Positions 1-7,892 of a stretch of DNA of 15,305 bases are shown here, piece by piece. Within the stretch, counting starts at the first letter, position 1. Every line of letters starts with the position of its first letter. A program made the translations under genes and the position numbers. The notes beneath the pieces were generated by a model. It had not been told where the DNA came from. It searched no databases and was given only the letters and a program-made list of their open reading frames with translations. Source of the stretch: DRWZ01 sp964601505 (GTDB lineage: Bacteria > Calescibacteriota > Calescibacteriia > Calescibacteriales > Calescibacteriaceae); NCBI GenBank assembly GCA_964601505.1, contig CAZRNR010000048.1:1-15305 (forward strand). Direction: 5' to 3'.

Positions 1-189
1 CCTCTACATGGTTGAGATGAATTGCAAATACTTGAGTCAGTTTCGGATTATAATTGCTCTGTCTAACATCTCTATCCTTTGTCTTAAGATTAATGAAAGA
101 AAACAACTCAACAAGCATGGTTTATATCATAAAAATTCTCTATATTACTGAAATTTCTACCTTTCCTGTAAGTATATTGAACAAAGTAA
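1..189. other. Non-coding or decayed AT-rich stretch
   Basis: No convincing coding frame, tRNA or rRNA is visible on either strand. It may be decayed transposon DNA upstream of the tnpB tail, but I could not read TnpB motifs in it. The stretch 336-527 between the element end and pyrG likewise holds no gene I can support and presumably carries the pyrG promoter. Confidence 0.4.
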
Positions 190-338
190 AAGATATTGGA
201 CAAAGCAGATTATAATTATAACCCTGATAACCAAAGGGTTGTCAAGGGTGGTAGGGCAGGAACTACCCGAACTGTGGAGAGGCTTATAGCCTCGTTGAGG
301 CAGGAAGCCCCATCTTCTATAAGATGGAGTAGTTCAAT
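190..338 (+). pseudogene. tnpB: Remnant of the tnpB 3' end of an IS200/IS605-type element
   Basis: An open stretch follows a stop at 187-189. It encodes a short segment with AGTTRTV and then SLRQEAPSS. A run of the type AGT(A/T)...SL(K/R)QEAP is the usual extreme C-terminal tail of TnpB proteins from IS200/IS605 elements. No RuvC-like catalytic motifs or zinc ribbon are visible upstream in 1-189, so only the tail survives in this window. The frame runs on to 450 without the sequence looking coding after about 335. The reading frame is probably retained because it overlaps the structured element end. TnpB is an RNA-guided nuclease whose guide RNA derives from this same end of the transposon. 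Recognition rests on a short motif, so the family call is moderate. Confidence 0.55.
220..335 (+). ncRNA. Putative omega-RNA / right end of IS200/IS605-type element
   Basis: Four successive potential hairpins can be read directly. AACCC at 220-224 pairs with GGGTT at 236-240. GGTAG at 250-254 pairs with CTACC at 263-267. GAGGC at 279-283 pairs with GCCTC at 289-293; a second GAGGC at 297-301 can compete for the same partner. CCATCTT at 310-316 pairs with AAGATGG at 321-327 around a CTAT loop. The last hairpin is preceded by GGAAGCCC and followed by AGTAGTTCA. A GAAGCCCC-hairpin-GTAGTTCA layout is typical of the right ends of many IS200/IS605 elements, where it forms the omega-RNA scaffold. 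In intact elements the guide begins just past this end, here at about 336. Whether this copy is transcribed is unknown. Confidence 0.55.
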
Positions 339-527
339 TACTATCTCTCCGAATATATCTTTCTCTCTCGTACATCCTATCCTTATTTCTCCAGCTTATT
401 ATCTTGACCAAATTATATCAATTTTTTCGTTTGAATGTGAATTACCATGAATAAATTTCATCTGAACCTTTCAAAAAATATCATCAATTCAGTTTTAAAT
501 CAAAATGTATATCATTGGAATCTGAAA

Positions 528-2171
528 ATGGCAGAGAATTTCGTATTTGTTACTGGTGGAGTTATGTCATCCTTGGGGAAGGGAATAGTCACAGCAGTTT
601 CATCGGCATTGCTTGAGGATATGGGATTTTCTGTCAATGTTATAAAGCTTGATCCGTACATAAATGTTGATGCGGGAACGATGAACCCTTTTCAGCACGG
701 CGAAGTTTATGTAACGGAGGATGGGGCAGAAACAGACCTTGATCTTGGGCACTATGAGAGATTTCTTGACATAACAATGACAAAGGCCAACAATATCACA
801 ACAGGAAAGATATACTATGCAGTAATCCAAAAAGAAAGAAGAGGTGAATATCTTGGAAGTACAGTTCAGGTTATACCTCACATAACAGATGAGATAAAAA
901 GTAGAATAAAGGCATGCGGAGAAGGTAAAGATATAGTTGTCGCTGAGATAGGAGGGACAGTTGGAGATATAGAAAGCTTACCATTTTTAGAAGCAATCAG
1001 GCAGATGAAAAAAGAAGGTAGAACATGCTATATACACACAACATATGTTCCATTTTTAGGTTCAACATCTGGAGAATTTAAGACAAAACCAACTCAACAT
1101 TCTGTAATGAAGTTAAGAGAGATAGGTATACAGCCAGACATAATAATTTGCAGGACCGAAGGCAAGCTTCCTCAGGATATAAAGAAGAAGATATCTCTTT
1201 ACTGTGATGTTGATGAAGAAGCTGTAATATCTGATCCGGACATAGAAGACATATATGAACTGCCGATCATATTCAAGAAACAGGGATTACACAAGATAAT
1301 ATCGAGAAAGCTATTTGGAACTGAGCCGATAGAGATGTTCAACATGAAACCGAGAGAACCGAAACTTGAAAAATGGGAGAGAATAATAAACACAATAAAC
1401 AATTCAAAGGATAAGGTAAAGGTAGCGATAGTAGGTAAGTACACATCCCAAACAGATTCATATCTTTCCTTAAAGGAAGCAATAAAGCATGGTGGTATAG
1501 CAAATAAAACGCAGACAGAAATATCTCTTATATCTTCAGAAGATCTTGAAGAGGAGAAAATTTCCGTTGACACATTGGTTGATTATGATGCTATTGTAAT
1601 AGCAGGTGGTTTTGGACAAAGAGGTATAGAAGGTAAAATCAAAGCCATAAGATTCTGTAGAGAGAATAAGATACCAGTACTAGGTATATGCCTTGGAATG
1701 CAACTTATGGTAGTAGAATTTAGCAGAAATGTATGTAATCTCAAAGATGCTCATTCAACAGAATTTAACAAATCAACACCCTACCCTGTTGTAGACCTTC
1801 TTGAAGACCAAAAGAGAGTAAGAGAACTTGGCGGAACAATGCGACTTGGATCATGGAGTATAAAAATAAAAAAAGATACTCTAGCTTGGGAAATATATGG
1901 AAAAGAAGAGATATACGAAAGACACAGACACAGATATGAAGTATCTCCCAAATTTATACCGCTGCTAGTATCAAAAGGAATAGTTTTCTCTGGAATGTCA
2001 TATCTTGGAGAAATTTTAGTTCCGGAGATATTGGAGATACCAGAACACCCATTTTTTGTTGGTGTTCAATTTCATCCAGAATTTAAATCAAAACCTTTTT
2101 CTCCTCATCCACTATTTTCATATCTAATATCAAAATCTGTTGAAAGGAAAAAAGTTTGGAAACTCAAATAA
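528..2171 (+). CDS. pyrG: CTP synthase (glutamine-hydrolysing)
   Basis: CTP synthase converts UTP, ATP and glutamine to CTP in the cytoplasm, the last step of de novo pyrimidine nucleotide synthesis. The N-terminal synthetase domain (about 1-270) carries FVTGGVMSSLGKG with Lys18 in the P-loop, followed by the highly conserved DPYINVDAGTMNPFQHGE block. The C-terminal class I glutamine amidotransferase domain (about 300-547) has the nucleophile elbow GICLGMQ with Cys388 and the FHPE motif with His516 and Glu518, completing the triad. Length from this ATG is 547 residues, normal for the family. The frame is open back to an ATG at 447, but that would add 27 unrelated residues. The ATG at 528 places FVTGG five residues in, as in other CTP synthases, so I chose it. 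Shine-Dalgarno is weak (GGAA at about 517-520). Confidence 0.97.
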   Translation: MAENFVFVTGGVMSSLGKGIVTAVSSALLEDMGFSVNVIKLDPYINVDAGTMNPFQHGEVYVTEDGAETDLDLGHYERFLDITMTKANNITTGKIYYAVIQKERRGEYLGSTVQVIPHITDEIKSRIKACGEGKDIVVAEIGGTVGDIESLPFLEAIRQMKKEGRTCYIHTTYVPFLGSTSGEFKTKPTQHSVMKLREIGIQPDIIICRTEGKLPQDIKKKISLYCDVDEEAVISDPDIEDIYELPIIFKKQGLHKIISRKLFGTEPIEMFNMKPREPKLEKWERIINTINNSKDKVKVAIVGKYTSQTDSYLSLKEAIKHGGIANKTQTEISLISSEDLEEEKISVDTLVDYDAIVIAGGFGQRGIEGKIKAIRFCRENKIPVLGICLGMQLMVVEFSRNVCNLKDAHSTEFNKSTPYPVVDLLEDQKRVRELGGTMRLGSWSIKIKKDTLAWEIYGKEEIYERHRHRYEVSPKFIPLLVSKGIVFSGMSYLGEILVPEILEIPEHPFFVGVQFHPEFKSKPFSPHPLFSYLISKSVERKKVWKLK

Positions 2172-2201
2172 AACTTTGCACTAAACTTCTGTAAAACAAT
2201 T

Positions 2202-2207
2202 TATAAT
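2202..2207 (+). promoter_or_regulatory. Possible -10 element in the pyrG-SRPBCC gap
   Basis: A perfect TATAAT sits in the 103-bp gap after pyrG. No good -35 hexamer is found at 16-18 bp upstream (TTGCAC lies 20 bp away). A separate transcript starting here would have a leader of about 60 nt before the ATG at 2275. The gap is strongly AT-rich, so chance is a real alternative. Confidence 0.25.
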
Positions 2208-2274
2208 AATACTTAAAAACATAAAAATTCAGAAAAAGATTTTACATCGAGATGTCTCCATATTTTGATAATTG

Positions 2275-2904
2275 ATGTTCTTGATATTCCAATTTTTTCT
2301 CATCGTTACGTCAGCTAATATGGAACCTCCATTTTTAGTTTCAAAATCATTAGATGTAGAAAGTATAAAGAAATTATCGCAAAAAGATGTAGTTGTAATA
2401 AACAGAAGATGTAAGGATCTCCAAGGTAGGGAAAATTATCTTTCTATAAGTTCTGTTAAGATAAGAGAAAAAAAAGAGAAGGTCATGGATGTATTTAAGG
2501 ATAATTACAAGATAAAGCAAGCACTGACTGATGTAAAGTATGCAAGGACAGTAAAAAAGTATTCAGAAAAGGAATATGATGTTGAATATGAGATAGCTAT
2601 AAAGATGTTTGCAGGAATAAAGATTTCTGTAAGATATATATCCCATGTTATTCTGGGGGACAATTACATATTCTCTTACATTATAGAAGGTAAGAACAAA
2701 GGAAGTTGGAGAGTTATAGAGTTCTTTGAAGATGATAACAATTCAACAATAGTTTCCTTATCTATGTGTGAATACATAAGAGTTGCTCCAATAGCAAATG
2801 AGATATTTGCAGCAAATCCTCACTATGAACTTGGAATAATAACTTCAACAGGAGCCATAACACTTACTCAGATGAAAAAGTTCATAGAAGATAATTCAAG
2901 GTGA
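2275..2904 (+). CDS. Exported SRPBCC/START-like domain protein
   Basis: This 209-residue protein starts with a hydrophobic segment (MFLIFQFFLIVTSA) that looks like an export signal, so the mature protein is probably periplasmic or membrane-anchored. The rest alternates charged and beta-type segments. The middle (about residues 70-160) has the spacing VKYARTVKKYSEKEYDVEYE, IKISVRYISHVI, YIFSYII and GSWRVIEF, and a C-terminal helix follows. This is the pattern of SRPBCC (START / polyketide cyclase / Coq10-type) hydrophobic-ligand-binding proteins. The frame also opens at a TTG one codon earlier (2272); the ATG at 2275 is preferred. No Shine-Dalgarno is visible. It lies 103 bp after pyrG and 55 bp before aroC. 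The fold assignment is by pattern only, and the ligand is unknown. Confidence 0.6.
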   Translation: MFLIFQFFLIVTSANMEPPFLVSKSLDVESIKKLSQKDVVVINRRCKDLQGRENYLSISSVKIREKKEKVMDVFKDNYKIKQALTDVKYARTVKKYSEKEYDVEYEIAIKMFAGIKISVRYISHVILGDNYIFSYIIEGKNKGSWRVIEFFEDDNNSTIVSLSMCEYIRVAPIANEIFAANPHYELGIITSTGAITLTQMKKFIEDNSR

Positions 2905-2906
2905 AT

Positions 2907-2933
2907 TATTTGAGATTTTCACCTATTTGAGAT
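2907..2933 (+). repeat. 10-bp direct repeat upstream of aroC
   Basis: TATTTGAGAT occurs at 2907-2916 and again at 2924-2933, start to start 17 bp apart. It lies between the stop of the SRPBCC gene and the aroC ATG. The second copy runs into GATAAT (2931-2936), a possible -10 that would give a leader of about 17 nt. It could be a regulator binding site or promoter duplication, but chance in AT-rich DNA is possible. Confidence 0.35.
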
Positions 2934-2959
2934 AATAGAGACAAAATATTTATAAACTC

Positions 2960-4090
2960 ATGAGGTTTTTTACAGCTGGGGAATCTCACGGAAGGGGGAT
3001 ATTCAGCTTTATTGATGGATTCCCTGCAGGTGTAAAAGTTGATATTGAGTATATAAATCATATTCTTGCTTTGAGGCAAGGGGGATACGGCAGAGGTGGA
3101 AGACAGAAAATAGAAAAAGATCAAGCAGATATACTTTCTGGTGTGAGAAAAGGGATAACTACTGGTGCTCCTATAATTATGGCTATATGGAATAAGGATT
3201 TCAGAGATGTAAAGGATAGCTTCGTTCCAAGACCTGGACATAGCGACCTTGCAGGTGCTTTTAAATATGGGATAAAAGATACAAGGTTTATATCTGAAAG
3301 AGCTTCGGCGAGAGAAACTGCTGGGAGAGTTGCAGCAGGTGCCCTATGCGAAATTCTACTTAAAGAGTTCAAAATAAAAATAATATCTTTTGTGACCGAA
3401 ATAGGTGGCGTATCTATCAAAATGCCAGAAATACATGATTATGAATCTTTTGAAAAAACAATAGAAGGATCTGAACTATATACTCCAGATAAAGAAGCGG
3501 AAACAAAAATGAAAGAGATGATAGACTTAGCAAGAAGAAAAAAAGATACTCTTGGAGGAGTTTTTGAAATAAGGGTAATTGGAGTACCTCCGGGTCTCGG
3601 CTCGCATACCCAATGGGATAAAAAATTAGATGGACGCCTAGCGCAAGCTTTAATGAGTATTCAGGCGATAAAGGGAGTCGAAATAGGAATAGGCTTTGAA
3701 GCGGCAAGAAAATTTGGATCGGAAGTCCACGATGAGATAGTTCTTGAAAACGGTAAAATCAAAAGGGTATCAAACAGAGCAGGAGGGATAGAAGGGGGTA
3801 TGACAAACGGGAATGAAATAATAGTAAAAGCTGCGATGAAACCTATCTCAACATTATACAATCCACTAAGATCTGTGAATCTAAAAAATCTTGAAGAAGA
3901 GCCTGCATTAGTAGATAGGTCTGATATATGTGCTGTTCCTGCAGCATCTGTTGTTGGAAGAGCGGCAGTAGCAATAGAGATAGCTTCAGCTATGATAGAG
4001 AAGTTTGGCGGAGATACCTTAGATGAGATGATTACAAACTATAGGCACTATATTGAAAGATGTCAAAACATTCAAAGATGGATAGAATGA
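2960..4090 (+). CDS. aroC: Chorismate synthase
   Basis: Chorismate synthase converts 5-enolpyruvylshikimate-3-phosphate to chorismate using reduced FMN, the last shared step to aromatic amino acids, folate and menaquinone. The protein is 376 residues, normal for the family. It opens at the N-terminus with the signature FFTAGESHGRG, followed by RQGGYGRGGRQKIEKD (about 35-50), which supplies FMN and substrate contacts. The central block FISERASARETAGRVAAGA and the late motif RSDICAVPAASVVGRAA (about 316-332) match the second and third family signatures. The ATG at 2960 puts GESHG at the usual place. No strong Shine-Dalgarno is seen. A kinase gene follows after 12 bp, pointing to co-transcription. 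Confidence 0.96.
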   Translation: MRFFTAGESHGRGIFSFIDGFPAGVKVDIEYINHILALRQGGYGRGGRQKIEKDQADILSGVRKGITTGAPIIMAIWNKDFRDVKDSFVPRPGHSDLAGAFKYGIKDTRFISERASARETAGRVAAGALCEILLKEFKIKIISFVTEIGGVSIKMPEIHDYESFEKTIEGSELYTPDKEAETKMKEMIDLARRKKDTLGGVFEIRVIGVPPGLGSHTQWDKKLDGRLAQALMSIQAIKGVEIGIGFEAARKFGSEVHDEIVLENGKIKRVSNRAGGIEGGMTNGNEIIVKAAMKPISTLYNPLRSVNLKNLEEEPALVDRSDICAVPAASVVGRAAVAIEIASAMIEKFGGDTLDEMITNYRHYIERCQNIQRWIE

Positions 4091-4102
4091 GCAATAACAA
4101 AA

Positions 4103-4954
4103 ATGCAAACCTATGAGAGCATAAGCAAGTTAGAAGAAACGATAGAACCGCACGCAGAGTGGGAAAGATTCTCTAAAAGAATAAAAAAAGGAGAAAGGAT
4201 CATAACCATAGGCGGAACAGACTCAGGTAAAACATCTTTTTGCTACTTCATTAGTAAAAAATTCAAAAATATTGCATTTTTTGATTTAGATCCCGGACAA
4301 CAGACTTTATTTCTACCATCTTGCATATCTGCAAAAAACAACAGTAAATTCCTTAAGTTTTTCATAGGAAAACTTTCACCGCGCGGGGCTGAGACCATGG
4401 TACTGGTTGGTCTAAAAACATTTATACAAGAAATTCTATATCCCTCAAAACCTTATCTCGCAATACTTGATACCTCAGGATACATTAGCGATGATAGAGC
4501 TCTTATACTGAAATTCTCAAAGTGCCTAATATTCAACCCGACCAAAGTTGTAATACTAAGAAAAGAAAATGAACAAAACAAAGAACTACAGAAAATAAAA
4601 AATCTCCTCTCAAAATATTTTCAAACAGTAGAACTTCCATCACATAACAAATCGAAAACAATACCTAAAGAAAAAAGGGAAGAAATAAGAAACCAGAAAA
4701 TAAAACTATATTTTCTGGATGCCGAAGAGATAGAAATAAATAAGGAAAGAGAACTTGTGATAAATCTTGGATACTTCCGGAGTGAAAAAGACAAGGATGA
4801 TGGAGCAGAAGTTATAGGTTTTTTCAAAGGTAGGAATACAACATTTTTAGGACTTATTAATCAAGAGAATGAAAATATGATGAAAGTTCTTGTACCAAAA
4901 TATCACAAAAACTGGGATTTCATAATAAGGGCAGGTCTAAAGTTTAAAATTTAA
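4103..4954 (+). CDS. Clp1/Grc3-family P-loop polynucleotide kinase-like protein
   Basis: This 283-residue protein has the full N-terminal P-loop signature of the Clp1/NOL9/Grc3 family of RNA 5'-hydroxyl kinases. The Walker A motif is GGTDSGKT at residues 37-44, and the Walker B-like motif is DLDPGQ at 61-66. A DTSGY segment at 123-127 corresponds to the TxGW/Y clasp that holds the 5' end of the nucleic acid. The C-terminal part (about 200-283) is a beta-rich segment with GFFKGRN and GLINQEN, similar in position to the C-terminal domain of NOL9-type proteins. Family members phosphorylate RNA 5' ends in tRNA splicing or rRNA processing in eukaryotes and archaea; bacterial members are known but little studied. 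The gene begins 12 bp after aroC without a visible Shine-Dalgarno and ends 8 bp before the SDR gene. Substrate is unknown; the family call is fairly firm. Confidence 0.8.
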   Translation: MQTYESISKLEETIEPHAEWERFSKRIKKGERIITIGGTDSGKTSFCYFISKKFKNIAFFDLDPGQQTLFLPSCISAKNNSKFLKFFIGKLSPRGAETMVLVGLKTFIQEILYPSKPYLAILDTSGYISDDRALILKFSKCLIFNPTKVVILRKENEQNKELQKIKNLLSKYFQTVELPSHNKSKTIPKEKREEIRNQKIKLYFLDAEEIEINKERELVINLGYFRSEKDKDDGAEVIGFFKGRNTTFLGLINQENENMMKVLVPKYHKNWDFIIRAGLKFKI

Positions 4955-4962
4955 TCTCTACC

Positions 4963-5823
4963 ATGGTGAAAGGTGAGAAAATACTTGAAGGAAAAGTCAT
5001 AATAGTCACAGGAGGCGGAGGCGGAATAGGTTCTGAGGTGTGCTATCATCTGGCACTTTCTGGAGCGAAAGTTGTTGTAAATGATACCGGAGCAGATCCA
5101 GAAGGAGAAGGAAAAAATCCATTAGTAGCAGATTTGGTTGTAGAAAAAATAAGAGGTATTGGAGGGGAAGCAGTAGCTAGCTATGATACAATAACTACCG
5201 AGCAGGGAGCTCGTAATATAGTCAAAACAGCCATAGATAACTTTGGAAGATTAGACGGCCTTGTGAATTGTGCTGGAAATGTGAAAGATAATTTCACTCT
5301 TGATATGTCTCTTGAAGATTTCAAAAAAGTTATAGAAGTTAATCTTATCGGAGCATTCATAATAGGTAAAGAGTGTATAAAAATTATGGTAGGAAGAGGT
5401 GAAGGTGGTAGTATTATCAATATGACTTCCGTTGCAGGAATATTGGGAAACTGGGGGCAGAGCAATTTTTCAGCTGCAAAAGCTGGTCTTATTGGACTTA
5501 CAAAAACCTGGGCGATTGAATTCGCAAAATTCGGCATAAGGGCTAACCTCATAGCTCCAACAGTTAGAACCAGAATAACAAAAAACCTACCTATCTTTAC
5601 AGAAAATGCAGATATGCTTCATCCAAGACATGTTGCACCAGTTGCTGCCTTCCTTCTATCTGACCTTTCCAGAGAAATAAATGGAACTATGATTGTCGTT
5701 TATGGCACAAAGCTATTCACATATCACATTGTAGCAAATGAAGGAGTTCATAAAAAAACCGGATCAGATTGGACACCTCAAGAAATCAAAGAAAAGGTAA
5801 AAGGTATCTTTGACCTGCTTTGA
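4963..5823 (+). CDS. SDR-family oxidoreductase-like protein, catalytic Tyr replaced by Phe
   Basis: This is a 286-residue short-chain dehydrogenase/reductase. The Rossmann glycine motif TGGGGGIGSE (16-25) and NDTGADPEGEG (40-50) resemble the NAD(P)-dependent 3-hydroxyacyl-CoA dehydrogenase domains of MFE-2 type. NCAGN (102-106), Asn127 and Ser156 (in IINMTSVAG) are present. The YxxxK motif, however, reads FSAAK (169-173). Phe169 is encoded by TTT at 5467-5469 where the family has Tyr in GQxNYSAAK, so the acid/base of the usual mechanism is missing. The C-terminal extension (about 245-286, with WTPQEIKEKV) resembles the tail of acyl-CoA-linked SDRs. It follows the Clp1-like gene by 8 bp without a Shine-Dalgarno. 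It may bind acyl-CoA and dinucleotide without normal catalysis, or use another residue; activity is unproven. Confidence 0.88.
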   Translation: MVKGEKILEGKVIIVTGGGGGIGSEVCYHLALSGAKVVVNDTGADPEGEGKNPLVADLVVEKIRGIGGEAVASYDTITTEQGARNIVKTAIDNFGRLDGLVNCAGNVKDNFTLDMSLEDFKKVIEVNLIGAFIIGKECIKIMVGRGEGGSIINMTSVAGILGNWGQSNFSAAKAGLIGLTKTWAIEFAKFGIRANLIAPTVRTRITKNLPIFTENADMLHPRHVAPVAAFLLSDLSREINGTMIVVYGTKLFTYHIVANEGVHKKTGSDWTPQEIKEKVKGIFDLL

Positions 5824-5910
5824 TCAAGATCCTAATCACAGAAAAAATAATTCAAAAAGTCAAAAAAAAAATAAACAAAATAAACAAAAAATGACTATAC
5901 TTTGAAAACA

Positions 5911-5916
5911 AGGAGG
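5911..5916 (+). promoter_or_regulatory. Strong Shine-Dalgarno of the 5925 lipoprotein gene
   Basis: AGGAGG lies 8 bp before the ATG at 5925 and fixes that start. A TATACT at 5896-5901 lies too close upstream to serve as the obvious promoter. The 101-bp gap after the SDR gene is mostly A-rich and holds no clear terminator. Confidence 0.8.
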
Positions 5917-5924
5917 CAAAAATT

Positions 5925-7892
5925 ATGAGTCCCAAAGGAATAAACAAAAAAATAAAAATAGGATTAACCCCGCTTTCGGCAATAATAATACTTTTCACCC
6001 TATCTACATGCGGAAAAAGCGAAGAAGACAAAAAAACTACCACACAGTACTCACCCGAACTCCAGCAAGCAATTGATATACTTGACAAGATTGACCCACA
6101 AACAGATACACTTGTGGAAATAATACAGTCATATAAAGATGCAAAAAAAGCCTTATCTAAAAAAGTATCCCAGCAAGGAGCAACTCCAGAAGAAAAATAT
6201 GTGTATTTCCTTTCCGATTCTTTTTTGCTTTTCCATCAACTTATAAAATTCCTAAACACCCTTGCTGGAATAATAATCAGCGGGAAATTTGACCAAAACA
6301 GCATATTAAAAATCCTTGAAGATCTCCCACAATCACCCAAGATAGAGCAAACAAAAATCTCCACACTACAACAAGAAGATTACAAACTTCCCTATGGTTG
6401 TAGTGGAATTTCAGGTTTTGCTCAAACTCTATGTAATGCTATTGACGGAATTCTACTCCAGAGATTGGAAAACGGTATAAAGCTTTTAAGAGAAATACAA
6501 ACTGAAATAGAAAGTAGTGGAAAAGATTTCAGAATAAATATCAAATCTCTTCCAGTAAAGATACAACTTGTTGTATTAAACTACACCATAGATTTTGGAG
6601 GAGAACATGATCTTGGAACAGTTTATTTCTTTGAATCTGGTCTAAACTTGATTGATTCATTATTCAGAACTCTCTTTTCAGTAAATATAGACTTACTTGG
6701 TGGAATAGAAAAGATCCCAAACTATGTCAGTAGTGTTTCAATTACAGACGATATAATTCTTCATGGAGGAAGAATCCTTACCTTCTTATTTGAAAAAAAT
6801 ACAAATGCTTTCAGTGTAGCTTCAATTTTAGAAGTAAAAAGATCCAGATCTCAACTTCTTTCATCTATAGAAAAATCGCAAAAGTTTCTTGGATATGTTA
6901 AAGAGAAAAATGTTGATTCTGAAACAGCAATAATATACTATAATTCAGAGGAAAGAGAATACCATCTGAGGTACAAATTTAATGGCGAACTAAAAGAGCC
7001 TTCTATACTCAAAGAAAATGATGTAGAAAATTTTGTAAAATCAATCCAGAAAGTAAAATCAAATATTGAAAGTGGTCAAACAATTATTTCTACAAATGAT
7101 CTTGTGATAATAGCTGCAACATCTCTTGTGGCGGCTGTAAAAAGCGGACTTCTCGATCCTGTTATAGAAATAGCTATAAGCTTATTAGGAGGAGAACAAG
7201 CTAAGTTAGTGAGAAATGTTCTTGATTCACAGCTTTTTACCCCAGGAACAGTAGCTGGAATTATTTCCGGAGTTCTTGGAGATATATTTTACTTTGATCT
7301 GGGAACCATGTTCAAAAATCTCTCTGAAGAGAGCTCTCCAGGGAGTGGTAATACGAAAACCAAATACAGAGAATGGTTTCCAGCATGGACAACAAATCAA
7401 GCAGATTTCAAAAACAACTTCATTATAGAATGGGATTGTGGTGCTAAACTATATGATGATTCTATAACTCAGTACAAGGATGGGAGAAAAGAACTCTTTG
7501 GATTGAGCTGCACACAGCCAGCTGATCAAGATATAAAACACTTTGAAAATGTTATAACATTATCTTCAATCAAACAAGAAGGAGTCCAAGGATGGAATGA
7601 CTATAACTGGTTCCTTAACAACGATGGAACAAAATCCACTTTCCCATATATCTTATTTCAAGATCCTTCATTTGGCGGGTTAGTTCTTATAAAAGGTTCC
7701 AAGTTAGATAGCTCCTCAAAGCAGTTTTTACAGAGCTGTGGTGCTGATACATCCGAAACACCAAAATCATATTTTTCCGAAAGAGAAAAAGGTAACTGCG
7801 CCCTCAACACTGCCTTGCAATCTGTAATAGGGAACTTAATAAAAAACCTGAGTAGTAGCCCAAGGTATTTAGTGAATTTAAACCATCATTAA
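5925..7892 (+). CDS. Large lipoprotein of unknown function
   Basis: The protein has 655 residues. A positively charged start (PKGINKKIKIG) is followed by a hydrophobic stretch and the lipobox LSTC with Cys29, so it should be lipid-anchored in the envelope. A Gly/Ser/Glu/Lys-rich tether follows. The body is mainly helical, with hydrophobic helices such as LVIIAATSLVAAVKSGLL near residue 390. The C-terminal third (about 485-655) is rich in aromatic and polar residues and looks like a separate beta-rich domain. Apart from Cys29 the cysteines come in near pairs: 159/170, 505/529 and 605/625, suggesting disulfides in an oxidising compartment. The start is fixed by a strong AGGAGG 8 bp upstream. 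I do not recognise the family. It is the last gene of the rightward block and converges on cutA. Confidence 0.85.
   Translation: MSPKGINKKIKIGLTPLSAIIILFTLSTCGKSEEDKKTTTQYSPELQQAIDILDKIDPQTDTLVEIIQSYKDAKKALSKKVSQQGATPEEKYVYFLSDSFLLFHQLIKFLNTLAGIIISGKFDQNSILKILEDLPQSPKIEQTKISTLQQEDYKLPYGCSGISGFAQTLCNAIDGILLQRLENGIKLLREIQTEIESSGKDFRINIKSLPVKIQLVVLNYTIDFGGEHDLGTVYFFESGLNLIDSLFRTLFSVNIDLLGGIEKIPNYVSSVSITDDIILHGGRILTFLFEKNTNAFSVASILEVKRSRSQLLSSIEKSQKFLGYVKEKNVDSETAIIYYNSEEREYHLRYKFNGELKEPSILKENDVENFVKSIQKVKSNIESGQTIISTNDLVIIAATSLVAAVKSGLLDPVIEIAISLLGGEQAKLVRNVLDSQLFTPGTVAGIISGVLGDIFYFDLGTMFKNLSEESSPGSGNTKTKYREWFPAWTTNQADFKNNFIIEWDCGAKLYDDSITQYKDGRKELFGLSCTQPADQDIKHFENVITLSSIKQEGVQGWNDYNWFLNNDGTKSTFPYILFQDPSFGGLVLIKGSKLDSSSKQFLQSCGADTSETPKSYFSEREKGNCALNTALQSVIGNLIKNLSSSPRYLVNLNHH

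Noticed and set aside
447..527. 27-residue N-terminal extension of pyrG from the ATG at 447
   Set aside because: CTP synthases begin a few residues before FVTGG. The extension has no family counterpart and overlaps AT-rich leader DNA.
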